Source of the DNA: Marchantia polymorpha subsp. ruderalis | Taxonomy: Eukaryota; Streptophyta; Marchantiopsida; Marchantiales; Marchantiaceae | DNA length: 64,000 bases | Assembly (NCBI GenBank): GCA_037833965.1 | Contig: AP031355.1 | Coordinates: 19,059,501-19,123,500, forward strand | Reading direction: 5' to 3' | Shown here: positions 1 through 11,975 of the stretch, piece by piece | How positions within the stretch are numbered: the stretch's first letter is position 1 | How the letters are laid out: every line of letters begins with the position of its first letter | Translations under genes and position numbers: made by a program | Notes under the pieces: generated by a model | Told to the model about the DNA's origin: nothing | Database searches by the model: none | Seen by the model: only the letters and a program-made list of their open reading frames with translations

Positions 1-39
1 ATTTGGGAAGGTCGCTTGAAAGACCCGCCCTTCCCAAAT
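1..39. repeat. Short perfect hairpin at window start
   Basis: An 11-bp arm at 1-11 is exactly complementary to 29-39, with a 17-base loop. No coding sequence surrounds it. It may be the end of an element cut by the window edge; that cannot be decided here. Confidence 0.6.
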
Positions 40-210
40 GCTTGTCTGCCAGGTCCAGCCCAGCTTCTTCTTTCAACAGTCTTGCAAGACAATATACTAT
101 GTCCGTGTCTGTGTCTGATCGTGAGTGCCGTGAAAGCCAATCGTTCAATCGGTGAAGCCTGGTACGCCGTCCGATGAAGGTTCTCACCTCCACTGCAAGC
201 ATGCATGACT

Positions 211-241
211 CACAGTTTGTACTCGTTGAGTACGAACTGTG
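211..241. repeat. Hairpin, 14-bp arms with 3-base loop
   Basis: Positions 211-224 and 228-241 are inverted copies with one mismatch, around the loop GTT. The flanks are non-coding. No function is assigned. Confidence 0.6.
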
Positions 242-1528
242 ACTTCCGTTGATGTCCATGAATCTCTGTGATGGATGGGCACGCCTGACCTTCAAGACAC
301 ATTCGTGAAGTGCGTATTAATCAAGGTTGTACTTCTTCCACTTAGTTCATGAACGATCCAACAGTCAAGAATGAGACCGTCGGCATAATATTATTCAAAA
401 CTACTTTTCTTTTAAATTTTATATAAGTTCTAACCAATCATTAAGATAAGGAGAAAATTAGTTGTACAATCAACAGCACTTAACGCGAATGAACGTATTT
501 CGGTAAACAAATCAAGAGATAGTTGATTGTTTTGAGATAAAAGATCTTTCAAATTTTACAAGACATTAATAATTATATGTAAATAATATATCAACATTTA
601 AGAGATTTTGTAAATTCATCAAATAATTGCATAATATATGAAATATTTAAAAGTCATAATGAACAACAATGTTTTATGTTTTTTGTTAATAAATGTATTA
701 TTGAATGAATTTTGATTCTTTCAACCTAAATAATCCACCAATTTCACTGTAATTCAGTTACATGTGACAAAAAGGAATTTATGCAAGCTAATATGTGCTT
801 CATATTATAAGCCTCTGTTTGTGTAAAAACATAAATCTTCAGTGAGATTATCATAATTATTTCTTGAAAAATTCACATTTCCACTTGTATGATAGTGAAA
901 GCTGGTGATAGTTTACAATTAGGTATTAACTATTCAAATGGAGTAACTTAAGATCTAAAAGTACATCCAATATTGACACATAAGTAATATTTATTACTTA
1001 ACATTGCAAACTATAAACCACTAGTTTTGACATCTACTAAGCTATGTTTGTGATTTTTAAAAAATAAGAACTATCACAATAACATGTACATTTTGAGATG
1101 TGATAATCATGCATGTATTGATGTGAATATATGTGTATAAAAATTAATAAGCATCTATCATCTTTTTATAGAATTATAAAGTTGTATATTTAAGTATAAA
1201 TATCTATCATGATCAATGAATGATATTTCTTATCTGCGAAAAAAGGGAGTAATCTTATCAATTTGAAACAATAAAATATTCAGTTTTAAATTTAAATCAG
1301 TTATAGACTAACAATCACATTGTAAATTTATATAATAAAATATTAAAACTATTACTATTTTAAGTGAAATTGTAAGCATAAAATTAAAATTACAAGATAA
1401 AGATATGATTTTTAGTTGAATTTGAATGTGATTATTATATATTACACATATAATATTGTTTGCTTGTGGAATATGATTTACATGTACTAGTTGAAGTTCC
1501 AGGCCAAAAATGCTTGAGATTATAGTGA
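242..1528. other. AT-rich spacer without recognisable gene
   Basis: From about 360 the sequence is strongly AT-rich, with only short ORFs on both strands. I see no domain, RNA gene or long repeat in it. Confidence 0.6.
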
Positions 1529-1715
1529 GTAATTACTTTGGATTGGCAAATAGTCTGGATGTATAAATAAAAGTCCAAACTAATACATGTTTCTATCTGT
1601 AATATAATTTGCATGAGTAACAAGTAGCACCACGTGTATTTTGCACTTAAGACTCATAGGCGATAGTCCAACGCTCCACCTGCCCTTCACTTTTGCGCTT
1701 TTCACTCTTTTCACG

Positions 1716-2188
1716 ATGTTGAGTTTTTCGTCCTCTCCTATTATAGCTGGTTTCATTCGCTCTCAAGCCTCTCGGATCGAGATCGTTAATCCAGAAGAAG
1801 GTGCAGTTTATCAGGAAGAAGTGCCTGATCAGAAAGAGGTTGTGAAAGAAGTTCATCAGGAGCAATTCTCTCAGGCAGACACGCAGCGAAAAAGAAAGCT
1901 ACAACAAGTGGTTTCTATTGGAAGTCGCCGTGTGGTAGTTCGTTGGATGATGCAAGAATGTGATTCCAACGGCAAGAAGGATATTTTCGCCAAAGCAGCG
2001 GCAAACTTTCCGCATCTTTTTAGTGGATCCTACAAGGCAAATATCCAAAAAGCTTCATATGGTGGAAACTGAAAGACCAGTACTCAGAGGCCAGTGAGCA
2101 TCTCGAGTCTTTGCAGAGGAATCAACAGTTCAAGGCTACGAGATTGAATTTCAAAGCTGTGGCAGGTCGTGGTCGTACGACAAAAGAT
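1716..2188 (+). pseudogene. Transposase N-terminal DNA-binding part (frameshifted)
   Basis: The first in-frame ATG is at 1716. From about 1890 the translation is basic and helix-rich, with the segment RRVVVRWMM followed by FAKAA and ANIQKAS, resembling the helix-turn-helix region of pogo-type transposases. The frame ends in TGA at 2070. One base earlier than expected, the reading moves to another frame at about 2058-2060, where WWKLKDQY and a GRGR hook-like basic motif continue to 2188. In that second frame TAG (2189-2191) and a TAA (about 2207-2209) follow before the catalytic part resumes at 2219. So one indel and two stops separate the DNA-binding and catalytic halves. The resemblance is judged by eye. 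Confidence 0.5.
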
Positions 2189-2218
2189 TAGGTAATTCAT
2201 GTGTATATATAACTCAAT

Positions 2219-3373
2219 GAGGAGTTCCACCGACTGCGAAAAACATGGCTAAAATTCTCAACAGCCGTGCTTGGCACTTTGGATAGAGACATTATCAAAT
2301 CAGATGATCGAGAATTTAATGCGGATTTCAGAGATATAGCCGGCAAACTGATTCTTGACAAAATTACGACAAGGTGGGTTCAAACATTCTTGGCGAAACA
2401 CAACGTGGTCGTGCGCGCTCAAACAGGAAAGCTGCTGTGTAGTCTAGAGAAAGAACTTCATGTTGAGAAGACCATCACGTACCACTTGGGCGAACTATTT
2501 AGAGGATTTTCATCTAGTGAGTTGGATGAAAACCTTATTGAAAATATGGACAAGATTCATTTCGTGGTGAATGTTGACAATGGTCGGACCCTAGGAATTC
2601 GGGGAGACAACGATGTCAAATATGCTGATGTTGTTTCCAGAGGAGAGTGTATGACCATGATGGTCCGCATTACAAAGGGAGTATCCTCACATATAGAGGC
2701 ACCGATGATCATCTTCACAAACAAGAATAGATTCTATCCGATTCAGGGTTTATCAGATGATGTGCGAGGTGCAAGCTATCGCACAGGGCCAAAAGGATGG
2801 AATGATATGCAGGTATTCCTGCAATGGCTCTCTGAACCATGTGCTTTTCAACCTGATCGTTACGGGAGACAAAAGTTATTATTCCTTTACAATTGCGGAA
2901 GTCACAATGAATCAGATGTGCTGTCGGTTGCGCTAACTAGAACCAAGACAACCCTTCGGTTCTTCCCTTCATGTGCTACTGACAAAATTAAGCCATCAGA
3001 TTCTTTTGTTATTTCCAAGATCAAGCATGCTTGGACAAAACGATGGGAGAGCAAGAAGATGGAGATGATCCGAAAACAGCAGTGGTCCGATGGAGTTCGC
3101 AGCGATGGCGGATGGTCAGGCAAGCTGTTGAACCCGGGGAAAAGATTCTTTTTGCAGTTGGCAGCGGATTCTATCAGGGATGTAAACATGCAACGCGATG
3201 CTAACGGCCTCACCTATGCTCGAAAAGCCATGATTAGTTGTGGGTTGGCACTCGATGTGACAGGAGAATGGCATATCAAACAATTAACGCCGGAGTTACA
3301 GGCAATTATAATGAAACATCGCAACCACTTTGATGTAGAAATCATACCCGATTTGAAAATGAGAGGAGATTGA
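2219..3373 (+). pseudogene. pogo-like DDE transposase, catalytic part
   Basis: An open frame from 2219 to the TGA at 3371-3373 encodes a DDE_1-type endonuclease domain. The first acidic residue sits in FVVNVDNGRT. The region of the second reads LFLYNCGSHN, where this family normally has Asp before Asn-Cys, so a Tyr codon (TAC) replaces the expected Asp codon (GAC). The third acidic residue lies in DKIKPSDSFVISK. With the second catalytic Asp lost and the N-terminal half frameshifted, this copy should be inactive. The catalytic part itself is otherwise free of stops over 368 codons, so decay is moderate. From memory, similar sequence layouts are common in oomycete genomes, so horizontal transfer is possible but untested. 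Confidence 0.65.
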
Positions 3374-3586
3374 TGGATACTCATGATCAAAAATAAACTT
3401 CACTCTTGGCGTTTACTGAACTTATTTCTATGATCCATACTATTTTGGAATATTTTTAATTAGTTTGGTCCAGATTTTTTTTTGAAGCACACAAATAGTC
3501 TGGATTCCTAAATAGTCTAGTCCAGACTAATCTATGATTGACATCACAAAAATTCATGTTCAAAATTTGTCTGGTCCAGACTAATT

Positions 3587-4881
3587 ACTGTACTCAGTGT
3601 AGTGATGAGTGATAAAAGATAAATCATTCACAATGAACAACACTAAGTGACAAAATCACTTGAAGAGTCAGTTATTTTTTGGCTTTCTTTATTATATTTA
3701 TATTTTTGCACACATTGCTCGAATACCAAATTTTTTTAAGGTGATAATCAAATTAAAAATGTAAAAATTTTCAAACATTAGACTGTTATATCATATTATC
3801 ATTTTTTACTCAATGAATTCATATGTAAAATACTTATTGATGCTTTTATGTTGCATATAATGCATCAAAAAATATTACAATGCAAATTTTAGATGATTAC
3901 TGATCCAACATTAACTTTGTTCTAAAAAGATACAAAATTTCATGAAAACATTCCACATTAGAAGTACAAAAGTGTGAGGTGTGATATATGGGAGCAAAAT
4001 ATTCAGACTAAATATAATATGGATATATGTAAGTTGATCTTGTCTAAAAATTAAAAAAACAATCAATGTAGTCATCTGAAAGTTGATAATGTTTTGAAAA
4101 TATTTTAATAATTTATTTGATTATTAAAAATATCAAAGAAATTCTAATGAATTTCAAAGATTTTTTCTTATTTGCCAACAGAAGAATAAATATAAAGAAG
4201 TTCTGTCTACTTTATTACATCATAAGTTTAGTGAATGATGAAAGCATGCTATTATAAAGTAAACATAAAAAAACATAAATTCAAATAAAATTTTTTTGGA
4301 TAGATTAAATCCAAATATATCATATACTTCATAAAAACATCTTATTTCATTTAATATTAGATATGTTTTAGAAAAATTTCACAATAAAAAATCTAAATCT
4401 TTTTAAAAAAATTCTATTGAATTTATTCAGAAAAAAGCTAAGAATGTGCCACAACTGCTTTCATCAAACAATTCATTGAAACAAACAAGTATATAAAAGT
4501 TCTTTATAAGCTATAACTATTTATTTTATTACAATTAATGATAAAAATTTTATAGAATTAATATATCAATGGTATCAATACGTTAAATAATATGTTTTTA
4601 TCTTTTATAATTTATGAATTTCATAGTTTGAACATTTCAAGTTTGATATGGCTTTTTTTTAGAACATGAGTTTTCAGCTAAAATGAAAAATCCAATGATA
4701 TTTTATAGCATATAAACCAACAAAATTTTATGGAACAAAATAAATTTGATGTTTCTTAAAATTGATAATACTTGTATATTATACGTTAATTTTAAGAAAT
4801 TTATTACTAATGCAAGTAAAATTTCAAATTTAATTATTGACATTCAAATATTTCTTGTGACAACATCTCTAACATACGAGG
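3587..4881. other. AT-rich spacer, no gene seen
   Basis: Very AT-rich sequence with stops in all frames. No repeat unit or domain was recognised. Confidence 0.6.
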
Positions 4882-5279
4882 AAATTCCTTGATGGAACCG
4901 GGAAACTCAAAACACTTGATTGGACCAACAGGTTTCATTTTACCTCATGGGACCCATCGACGGCCCGCAGCCCCACAATCAGCGATGTTCCAATACTATT
5001 TGGGGTTATTTCGAGTAGAACTTGAAATCACGACAAGACCATATCTGGATTACTTCAGACCCATGGTGCCCTTTGTTTTCTTAGACATGAGTGCGAACGA
5101 GTGGCCAAAATATTTGGGCCGATAGTGGTGGACACTCCCACTCTATAGAGCAAAGCAGTAGGTTATAAGAACATGGCTTACAGTGGCCGTCCAATGTGGT
5201 ACCATCGGCTAAAATGAAATGAAACCTGTTGGGTCCTTTCAAGACTATTGAGTTTCCAAAGGGTTCCATTAAGCAATTT
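4882..5279. mobile_element. Foldback/MITE-like inverted-repeat element
   Basis: The left arm (about 4882-4990) and right arm (about 5165-5279) are diverged inverted copies. Both contain, reading inward, a block near ATGGAACC, then GGAAACTCAA, then CCAACAGGTTTCATTT, then a GACGGCC block. Arms of about 110 bp surround a unique centre, and no long ORF runs through it. This is the layout of a non-autonomous DNA element. Target duplication is not clear, so the superfamily stays open. Confidence 0.65.
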
Positions 5280-8200
5280 ACTTATTTTATACGGACTTTC
5301 TAATCAACCTATCAAATTCCATTGAACTAAACTTGATTACCAGAAGATGTTTGTTGATATAACCTACTCAGAAAACTTAATTTAAATCATATCAAAGACT
5401 TGGAGAATCCTTATACAGCTGAATCTTCTTGAGATTCATGCCGATGTACTCTAAGAGGTGTGGAGCAATCAGGCATTTATTTCCATTTTACTCCGCTTTT
5501 CTCACATTTTTAGATTATACACACACATCATCGATGCACACCATAAGTCGGAATTGTGATCAAACTATTAACCTCTCGATTTCTTGGGCTCATACAATAG
5601 TGCCTTCAATCGTCTCCGCAAGAGATCAACAACATTCACGGAAAGTTCGCCTTCGCGATTTACCGCGCACACTTTGGTGATCTTTTCAAAATGATCCATT
5701 GGTACGGTAGTACCTTCTTAGTCTAATTCCTGCAAGTTGAAGTGCTTTGTAACTCGTTCAACAAATTTTGCAACGACCCGCAACGGCCTCACCTCACTCC
5801 TGCTCTTTCCTCCAACTGACTCGCCATCGGCTGTCTATGTTAGAAATCACCGTCGATTGATATTAACACATGCGTGACGTGTGACGTTTCGTATCTGGTA
5901 GTATGATATTCGTTAAATCCCAGTAACTTAGTTGTTTTCCCATCAAGTAAAAATCTCAGAAACAACATAACTGGAAAGTTGGTTGGTTTAAACCTACCAT
6001 CTATGCTATGCAGGCTTCATAGCATAGATGGCAGTGAAAGTCTTCAATGGTGTAAGAGAAGTCGTTGGACATGAAGTTTTGGATAAGATGGTGGTCACTA
6101 CAGGTATCAAATATCCAGCTCCAGTATTTGTTATAGCTGTAGGGTGCGTTCTGGAAGAATCTTGAAGATTATCTTATGTATGGAGAGTATGTCAACGTAG
6201 AAAATCTGTATGAATTTTCTTGGGTTGGATGAGAAAGAAAAAAAACAACGGCCGGATATGCTTGATATGTTTGGAAAAAGTTTAGCTTGATTTGAAGAAC
6301 AATTTTTGCCTTTCTTTCTGAAGAGTAGGGGCCACATTGCTATACCAAAATAAGAGTTTCATTACACCTCCGATCTTGTAGGTCAAGTTCTTTCATTTTC
6401 AAGTTGAGACCGTATTTTCAACTATCGGGATACGGATAATTTCGCATCTCGGTTTAAGATCATTGACCTCAAATTCCAAGGCCGTAGAGAAACACTACAG
6501 ATTGTATGAAGTTTGAGCATTCATCACACAATCGCACTTGGATTATTTAAAATCCACATCTTGAGACTTGAATTGGTTGAAGATTGATGTCGATAGGAGC
6601 CCGAAGATTAAAGTGCAGTATCAGGTAGAGCGTGTTGGATTAACCATGCCTCACCCAAGCGAAAGCTCGTTCAACATATTCTTCTTCCTATCTTTACTTC
6701 TCTGTTTAGGGGAGTGTCAACCAAGAAAAGTGATGTGGAACTAGTAAAAACTTTGAAGGCTTTAGGCAATTGGCAATGAGTTTTTAAAAATTATGTTTGC
6801 ATTCAGTAAATATAATGTTATAATAGACATATAAAAAATATTTTTAAACTTTGTAGCCAAAGGCTCCGGCATTCTAACAACAAAGTTGTGTGAAGGTACC
6901 ATCGTAATATACCTAAATATGTTATGTTTCACAATTGTAAAAATATATAATGTAGTTACATAATAAAATAAATTCTAAAATATCAACAATTCAAACAGCT
7001 TATATATTAAACATTGAGAGTATAGATCATTAGTTACAATTACTAGATTTCTATAGATGGTTTATAGTAAGATGGTTTATATAGATATTTCAAAAACCAA
7101 AGGAGAGTAAAGATGTAAGTCTCAGTATCTATACAATCTCTCGTGAATTGAATTTGCTACAGTAAAACCCTAAACTTAGTATATTTTCAGTATGCTATCC
7201 CGTTAGGATAGAGAATGTATACAAAAATTATTTTCTTGTAGAATCAAATTAACTAGTTGAAATCAAATCACACGGATTACGTGGTATTAACCAAGAATTC
7301 ATTATAATTTTAGTATTAGAATTATCCACTTTTATCTGGAGTAAATTGAAGAATCTTATAAAAATTTGAAGATGATTGCATTACTCAAGAGACACTCAAA
7401 AGCAGTAGTTATTTAAGATTTTTGTAATATCATGTATCAAAATATTGCGCAGCCAATATCATCAAAGATTATATAATGAATAAAGTAAGAAAGAAATCAA
7501 ATACTAAAATTATTTTCTTTTATTTTTTAACAAGTTGGCAAGTGTGGTATATGTCACGTGAAAAATATATCGGCAACAATAAGAAATATTATAAAGCTAT
7601 CGTACAGTGATTAGAATATATTTTCTACATAGTAGACATACATATGTACATGGCCTAAGATATTTTGCTCATCTAGCTTCTAGAGTTGTCCTGTTCAGTG
7701 TCGGTGGAACATCTCCGGGACACACCATTATTTCCAGGTTATGATACACACTTTAAATGCTTATTCATTCGTTTTGAAATTCTACCTACACTATCCTTTG
7801 TACTCAAGTTTACACGGGAGTCATGAAACGATTACTCCTTCACTTGGAAACATTTAAATGTATGTCATACCTCAAATGTGTGTCAACTAACAATTGAACG
7901 AATATGAACACACTTTCAATCTGTACAGATGTACAATGAATCTACAAGAGTGTTCTGAAGTTACGAGGTTGGCTCGTTTATCGGACAGTGGTGTAGGCGT
8001 GGTACAAAGTTGGGTGACAGTGGGTTTATTATTGCTACCGACGTTTCCTCGAGTGGGTTGATGGAGACTGTTGAAACGAGGACAACAATCGACGCAGCAC
8101 AGATATCACAAACCAAACCTTTACTACCATCAACGTGATTTGCATTTCGCCATAGTGAGTTTTGCGCAGGTTTATACCGATCTTACTGGATCAAGCCATT

Positions 8201-8898
8201 AATCATACTCAGCTGCATCAGTTGTGTGATGCGATTTCCTGCTTCTGTGTAATCTGCAGATTCCCCTGTTCTCAAGTACATCTTTCTACCGAATGAAATT
8301 GTTCACTTTGAATCAGTTCTCTGAATATTGCTACATACCATAGTCTCATCCGGTGAGTTCCACATCGAGAACTCACCCGATGACACAATATTCCTTTCTA
8401 CACAAAACTACAGCCAAATATCACGGCAATCATCACGCATTATATCACCAATTGAAACTCTGATCAACCCTGCTAATGGTGGTGTAACGCAATCCATTAC
8501 CACCATCGCCACTTTTTTCCTGAGCAGACCAGAACGCAGAATCGGGTAAATACAGAGTATTGACCTTTTATGGTACTCGAACTCAACTCCATCATCATTT
8601 ACGACTCACTAGAAAAGCCAATCTTCCGAAACACCGAGACTGAGTGTAGTCTTGCACAAGGCTGGACCAAAACAGAGAAACACACAAACACAGAGACCAA
8701 AACACAAAAAAGGAATTGGAAAAGTTACAAACGTAGTTCAAAGTTCAGGTCCTTGCGTTCGGACTGGATGCACAATACCTATACACGACAGCGTCATGAT
8801 AAAATCGAACTCCATATTACACTTCAAAAATCATGACAACCAGTATCTTGCACTGGCTCAGAACTTTTTATAGATACACACTCCTTCACAGAAGCTGC
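5280..8898. other. Spacer without supported gene
   Basis: Mixed composition with short ORFs only (none above 90 codons) and no recognisable domain. It contains the hairpin at 5997-6031. Parts of 5.4-6.7 kb and 7.6-8.9 kb are less AT-rich and could be relics of genes or elements, but nothing can be named. Confidence 0.5.
5997..6031. repeat. Perfect hairpin, 14-bp arms
   Basis: CCATCTATGCTATG at 5997-6010 is repeated inverted at 6018-6031 around a 7-base loop. No gene is adjacent. It may be a small MITE relic or a transcript hairpin. Confidence 0.7.
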
Positions 8899-9134
8899 TT
8901 ACAGGTCCACCATCTGTATTTGGACTATGACAGCAAAATTGGAAACCTTGGACAACTTACGCACCACCTGAAACCTCACATGAACTCGCTGGTCGAGAGC
9001 CTTGACTGACATGGTGTAGCCAACCCTGTGTATGCGTACTGTAATGTCTGTTGCTCCGAGAGTGAACAAGCTCCTGGAATCGGCCTCGCTGACATTAACC
9101 CGTCGTCCCGTTAAGGCCAACGCTGTCCGGCAAA

Positions 9135-9392
9135 ATGAAAAAAATTGAGTACCGTTTCAAATTAAAACAGTTCAGCCAACCAGAAGAAAACGCGATGCAC
9201 AAGATGGTCCTCGGAAGACATGAAGGCATCGCATATCAGCATCTTATCAAATTACTCTTCAGGAACAAGAAAGACAGGGGATTTCAAAGAACTGTGAAAA
9301 CCTTTAAAGCTCACCTGAAGCAAACGGTCACGTTGACCATCAAGGAGTGCCAACCTTTAACGATCGAATATTTGAAAGCTGAAATGAAATGA
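9135..9392 (+). CDS. Small hypothetical ORF, 85 codons
   Basis: An ATG-initiated frame of lysine-rich composition (MKKIEYRFKLKQF at the start) ends with TGA. I do not recognise it. The same strand continues to about 9720 with partly open reading in another frame broken by TAG and TGA, so this may be one piece of a decayed gene lying tail-to-tail with the SRA-domain gene at 9723-10754. The length and the lack of motifs make it a weak call. Confidence 0.25.
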   Translation: MKKIEYRFKLKQFSQPEENAMHKMVLGRHEGIAYQHLIKLLFRNKKDRGFQRTVKTFKAHLKQTVTLTIKECQPLTIEYLKAEMK

Positions 9393-9722
9393 AGGGTACG
9401 AAGATGCTGTCATCAGCTCTCGCTGTGCACTTCTCTCGTGTATTATTTGCTCCAGGTTTCAATCTCCTCACATCCCGGTGCAAGGAATCGCCCCTCGAAT
9501 CGCTTTTCGTGGGCAACAAGCACTCACAAGATGATTTCTAGGCCAAAGTGGTCCAAACTTCGAATTTCTGTAAGCGTGCCTGGAAGAACTTTGTATCCAT
9601 CAGTCAGCTAAAACTGAACAAAATTTTCGACCGCATTCAAAAGTGTTGAACACGGAAGGGCGTCGATCTGGAAGATGATGTTCCAAATCATTTCAACAGT
9701 CTCAAGTTAGAACCCGTCCTGA

Positions 9723-10754
9723 CTACCACTTCAATTGTCCTTGATTCGGCAGTCGGTTCAGCTCGAACATAAAGACGAACAATCCGCTTTTTCCTCGTTT
9801 CCTGTAAGATTGGCTGACCTTATAAAGTCCATCATACGAGTAAATATATCCGGATGGACTCGACTCATCCCTATGTTTACGAATCACTCGAACGGACCTA
9901 CCCAACTTATAGGAATTGTACAGAGCAAGATTGCCCCTGACTAGAGTCTGATCCTGAGTTTGTTGTCCCTTGTCCACTCCCTCAAAAGGCCTCCCTCCTT
10001 CGCCACAATACATAATCCTCTCGCCTTCATCCACATCATCCTCAAAATTCCCTGTCACTACCACACTAACAGCTACCGACACACGCTCGCCTCCTGCCAT
10101 GACAGGGCTTTTCGAGACAGGGAAGTAGTCGATGCCAGCTTGTATCCGATGATGAAGAGCCACTAGAAAAAGCTCAGTTCTCAGATAAAAACACTGCCCG
10201 ACCTTGATGCCAGGCACTTTCCCGTCTATGCTCGCTCGGCCATTGCAAAACAGATACCAGTAGTCCCGACAGAAATCCCTCAGAGCTGACATTTCCTTCT
10301 TATTTTCCTTCCTGTACTGCTTTCGAACCTGCTCAAACTTAGTAAGTAATATCTTCACATCCAAATCGTCGTAGTGGAAATCAAACGATGGACCTGATCG
10401 TCTAAACTGAGTTACAGGTCGTGGTTTGTCTTGAGCCTTGGTACCGAACATCAGCAACGATCTGCCTTTGGATTGGCCTGTCCTGAGGAATTTCTTTCCG
10501 CTTCTCTTGACAACTCCATGTCTGGCCCGCTTGTTGCTCGGCTCAGCAGCGCGAGCCCCGGCAGGTTGGAGGGGAATCTGGGATCTCAACTGACTCTCAC
10601 TCGACTGCGATCCGGTATGAACCCCACGAGGAATCCACGCATCGACAACAACATTCTCGTCGCCCTCGTCCACGCGTACAAGTTTGGGATGAGACGGGCA
10701 AGTCAATCCTCCGGCGCTGTAGTTCGCAAACCCACCAACATGAGCTGAGTCCAT
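9723..10754 (-). CDS. SRA (YDG) domain protein, SUVH-like without SET
   Basis: The 343-residue product has a low-complexity basic N-terminus (about 1-110, with a KRARHG-type nuclear signal), a helical linker (about 125-175) and a SRA/YDG domain to the end (about 180-343). Domain hallmarks are PGIKVGQCFYLRTEL, the HHRIQAGIDYF block, GEGG, a RGNLALYNS-type segment, RVIR and YIYSYDGLYKV. SRA domains bind methylated cytosine by base flipping; in plant SUVH histone H3K9 methyltransferases they sit before pre-SET/SET. Here the frame stops exactly where SRA ends (LPNQGQLKW then TAG), and no SET-like sequence follows. The start is the ATG at 10754; a GTG one codon upstream is ignored. No intron is needed. 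It could be a free methyl-DNA reader, a dominant-negative fragment or a recent truncated duplicate. The open frame argues against old decay. Confidence 0.8.
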   Translation of the reverse strand: MDSAHVGGFANYSAGGLTCPSHPKLVRVDEGDENVVVDAWIPRGVHTGSQSSESQLRSQIPLQPAGARAAEPSNKRARHGVVKRSGKKFLRTGQSKGRSLLMFGTKAQDKPRPVTQFRRSGPSFDFHYDDLDVKILLTKFEQVRKQYRKENKKEMSALRDFCRDYWYLFCNGRASIDGKVPGIKVGQCFYLRTELFLVALHHRIQAGIDYFPVSKSPVMAGGERVSVAVSVVVTGNFEDDVDEGERIMYCGEGGRPFEGVDKGQQTQDQTLVRGNLALYNSYKLGRSVRVIRKHRDESSPSGYIYSYDGLYKVSQSYRKRGKSGLFVFMFELNRLPNQGQLKW

Positions 10755-10810
10755 CACAAGAAAATAATCGCAAAAATCTGAAATCTGTGCGCCACTAGTG
10801 CATCCAGCTC

Positions 10811-10820
10811 GTACTTATAG
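10811..10820 (-). promoter_or_regulatory. TATA-like box of the SRA gene
   Basis: On the minus strand CTATAAGTAC lies about 57-66 bases before the ATG at 10754. That spacing would leave a short 5' leader. Prediction from motif and position only. Confidence 0.45.
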
Positions 10821-11033
10821 ACGCTATGACTCTCTCAACTCTCTGCCGGCAACGATCGATGGCGGGCCGCTCGCGCCTCTGATAACTTGAACGGCACTAA
10901 AAGCGGCCCTCTGTGACGTCAGCCACGTCCCCTTGTCACACGTCACCGCCTTCTTCCCCTGGACTCCGCCTACTGATCCGGGGAAATGCATCCTCTAGTC
11001 TCTACTTGATCTTTCGACACGTTCGATGTGTTA

Positions 11034-11147
11034 TGTTTATTAAAGGGAGGTTAGTTATCACTCAATTTTTGCTAATTATTCTTCACTTCTTGTTTATTAA
11101 AGTGAGGTTAGTTATCACTCAATTTTTGCTAATTATTATTCACTTCT
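11034..11147. repeat. Tandem duplication, 57-bp unit x2
   Basis: The stretch starting TGTTTATTAAAG at 11034 recurs at 11091 with only a few differences, and a partial third start follows at 11148. The high identity suggests a recent duplication. Confidence 0.85.
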
Positions 11148-11205
11148 TGTTTAATTACGATTGAAATACGATATTGATCCAATGGAAGAATGTAGACGTT
11201 AGAAA

Positions 11206-11420
11206 TAAGAATCTGGGATGGAGTTAGTGGACGTTGTGGGTGATAACTGGTGACATGGAGTAAGAATCTGGGATGGAGTTATGGACGTTGTGGGTGATAA
11301 CTGGTGACATGGAGTAAGAATCTGGGATGGAGTTATGGACGTTGTGGGTGATAACCGGTGACATCGAGTAAAAATCTGGGATGGAGTTAGTGGACGTGGT
11401 GGTTAATAACTGGTGACATG
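11206..11420. repeat. Minisatellite, 54-55-bp unit, about 4 copies
   Basis: Units start at 11206, 11261, 11315 and 11369 with TAAGAATCTGGGATGGAGTT, the last being the most diverged. A 54-bp period is a multiple of three, so an antisense frame stays open and shows an 18-residue repeat; this is a by-product of the period and not evidence of a gene. Confidence 0.9.
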
Positions 11421-11564
11421 CTTCTGCCGAAACCACAAGTGACTCGCTCTATAAGAATTAAAGATAAAATACATTTAATGCACATTAAATACTATGGTAA
11501 TCATGCGTGAGGGTGAGTATAATTAGTATAGATTGAGAAATAATTTTCTATATTAATTATTTTG

Positions 11565-11975
11565 GTTCCAATAAAGAATACTAAAAATAATTTACATAAC
11601 TGAGGTACAAGTAACCGTTACTTTATTAAACTATCATGGTAATGATAAAAAATGTAAAAGATAATTAACATAAATCAAATTATAACTAATGGCTATTTTA
11701 TTAAATTGCCAGGATAAAGTATAATTAATATAAAACGAGATATAAGTAGGGGCTCTTTTATTACTCTACCATGATAATGATAAGGAGTATAAAAATAATT
11801 AACATAAACCAAAGTATAACTAATTCGTTCCTATATTAAATTATTATGTTAAAGAATATAAAAAATAATTATCATAAACCTAAGTATAACGAACCGTTTT
11901 ACTTAGATTAAATTACCATCGTAAAGAATAATTAACATAACCTAGGTTTAACTAGCCGCTCTTATTAAACTACCA
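11565..11975. repeat. Diverged AT-rich tandem array, about 70-80-bp unit
   Basis: The series TTATTAAACTACCATG, then AATAATTAACATAAACC, then AGTATAACTAACCG recurs five to six times with indels. It is older than the minisatellite next to it. Confidence 0.65.

Larger units (their letters stand above)
1529..3586 (+). mobile_element. Decayed pogo-like (Tc1/mariner superfamily) DNA transposon
   Basis: A broken DDE transposase lies between two similar terminal stretches in opposite orientation. The left one is about 1529-1553 and the right one about 3562-3586 as reverse complement. Both contain the block GTAATTA, then TGGA, then CAAAT. Related TAGTCTGGA/TCCAGACTA motifs recur inside both ends (about 1550-1590 and 3495-3535), as expected for subterminal repeats. 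Pogo and Tc1 elements insert at TA; a TA lies at each edge but is uninformative in this AT-rich DNA. The exact ends are an inference from this similarity. Confidence 0.5.

Noticed and set aside
11206..11420. Regular repeats resembling a CRISPR array or a repeat protein
   Set aside because: Units are contiguous without unique spacers, and the open antisense frame is only due to the 54-bp period.
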